Assembly: GCF_030272615.1 (NCBI RefSeq)
Contig: NC_081414.1
Location: 337,384,502-337,448,501, forward strand
Source: Cryptomeria japonica
Taxonomy: Eukaryota; Streptophyta; Pinopsida; Cupressales; Cupressaceae
Direction: 5' to 3'
Length of the DNA: 64,000 bases
The translations under genes and the position numbers were made by a program. Numbering within the stretch: position 1 is the first letter of the stretch; each line of letters begins with the position of its first letter. The notes below the pieces were generated by a model that saw only the letters and a list, made by a program, of their open reading frames with translations, had not been told where the DNA came from and did not search any database. Positions 63,003-64,000 of the stretch are shown here, piece after piece.

Positions 63003-64000
63003 TTACCGGAGCTGGATGTATTTGAAAACATCCGGATAGGCCTTCTCCAAAAGCTCTAGATAGGTATCCCAACCTGATTTGAAAGCGCCCAAAATAGATA
63101 CAAGTCCATTTAGCATATGGGAAAATGACTCTTTCTCAATAAGCTTTGCTTGTGTGGGCTTACCAACCATATCTATACACTCCTTATGTACACTTAATGA
63201 ATCCAACCGGGGACTCACCAATCCTCTAAGATTTCTAGCTCTCCTTATGAATTTATCTTTTTCTTTCTCAAGAGAAAAACATGGGCTTCCAAAACCAAAA
63301 TCTGACCATCTATAGATGTAGCTAAAAAATTCAATTCATGAAAAGAATTGGCTATACCTGCAATCTCCTCCTGAATATCCTTAATCTTTTTATCCATCTC
63401 AGCTGTGAGTAAACCTGTATTACAACATACTCTATAGATATTGGTACACTGCCTCAATGCATTATCTATTAATTTCAACTTTTCATTAATGTCCTTCCTC
63501 TCAGACTCAATTACTTGATCAAATGTAGCTCTCTTTGCCTGTGTGAACCTCTCCAGTGCTTGTCAGTTTGATATCTGCTACAAGGATTGGAAATCCTTTG
63601 AAACATGCTTTGTGATTACCTTAAGCCTGCCAGATGGGCTCGCTTCTCTATCAAACTTGCACTTCGGGACTAGTTTATGCAAAACAGTGATATATTGATC
63701 AATAATCCCTTTATCCATAGATCCCTCCTTCAATATTTTTTGTGCAATCATCATCATGAGTTCAGTAGAACTCTTCTCGATTATGCTTTTCTTTTCAACC
63801 TGCAAGGTGTCAATTGATAATAATGATGGACTCACTACCGGTTCCCTGTCCGATTCCCCTTTCTTCCCCTCTGACGTTTTAACCTTTATAGCTTCCTCAC
63901 TTACACTGGTGGCTTCACCACTTAATGCAGTCTTAGTAACTATCGGTTCCTCCCCATGAATTGTAACCTCATCCTATACATTTGTATCTAGAGGACTGTT
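63003..64000 (-). pseudogene. Extra (env-like position) reading frame of the Sirevirus-like element
   Basis: Between pol, which lies outside the window, and the 3' LTR there is a protein-like minus frame. It runs from 64000 down to about 63245 with stops after KDFQSL and ISN, then shifts frame and continues at 63003-63221 (MVSPRLDSLSVHKECIDMVG). It is rich in Lys, Glu and Ile with heptad-like spacing (VEKKSIIEKSSTELMMMIAQ, MDKKIKDIQEEIAGIANSF), so coiled coils are likely. No zinc finger or signal peptide is seen. Sireviruses often carry an additional frame at this place; its role is unknown. The start is beyond the window. Confidence 0.6.

Overview
This window looks like a piece of a large, transposon-rich seed-plant genome. 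It is AT-rich and holds one plausibly intact protein gene in 64 kb. Plant-type Ty1-copia, Ty3-gypsy, L1-like LINE and hAT remnants fill much of the rest. A gymnosperm (conifer) origin is my best guess, from the style of the LTRs and the PPR fragment; it is an inference, not something the sequence proves.

Layout. 1-5.6 kb: a truncated copia element on the minus strand (LTR, primer-binding site, gag, protease, start of integrase) inserted in an L1-type LINE reverse-transcriptase relic. 5.6-8 kb: AT-rich DNA with a 260-bp tandem duplication. 8.2-9.6 kb (minus): a two-exon 2-oxoglutarate/Fe(II) dioxygenase of the AOP-like type, with a complete reading frame of 332 codons after splicing. 10.6-15.9 kb: a polypyrimidine (CT-rich) satellite domain with a higher-order repeat. 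A 500-N assembly gap lies inside it, flanked by the same 187-bp sequence on both sides. 17.9-38.3 kb: a region bracketed by two related copia LTRs. Only the left LTR is followed by a primer-binding site, and the outer flanks of the pair together rebuild the leader of a gypsy element seen intact at 44.3 kb. I read this as one roughly 20-kb composite insertion. It contains a 936-bp hAT element with an 8-bp target duplication, a PPR pseudogene, an intronless broken CWC22 splicing-factor copy with a second inverted CWC22 fragment beside it, a transposase-associated zinc-finger fragment, a long inverted repeat (about 215-bp arms) and a CpG-rich block. 38.3-45.6 kb: two copies of a gypsy LTR plus leader, one followed by a gag relic, with tandem repeats around them. 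45.8-52 kb: several 100-375-bp tandem duplications, degenerate CCCTAA-rich DNA with a perfect five-unit telomere-type run, and a six-copy minisatellite below a TATA-like box. 52.3-64 kb: nested copia elements whose LTR ends carry a C-run motif and whose 3' ends carry multiple polypurine tracts. Both traits fit the Sirevirus lineage. One of them has an extra coiled-coil-rich reading frame between pol and the 3' LTR.

The only candidate functional gene is the dioxygenase. Everything else that is coding-like is broken by stops, frameshifts or truncation. I found no CRISPR array, operon, tRNA or rRNA. I see no convincing new biological system. The most unusual structures are the composite LTR-bounded block with the captured CWC22 copies, the long hairpin at 34.7-35.1 kb, and the polypyrimidine satellite.
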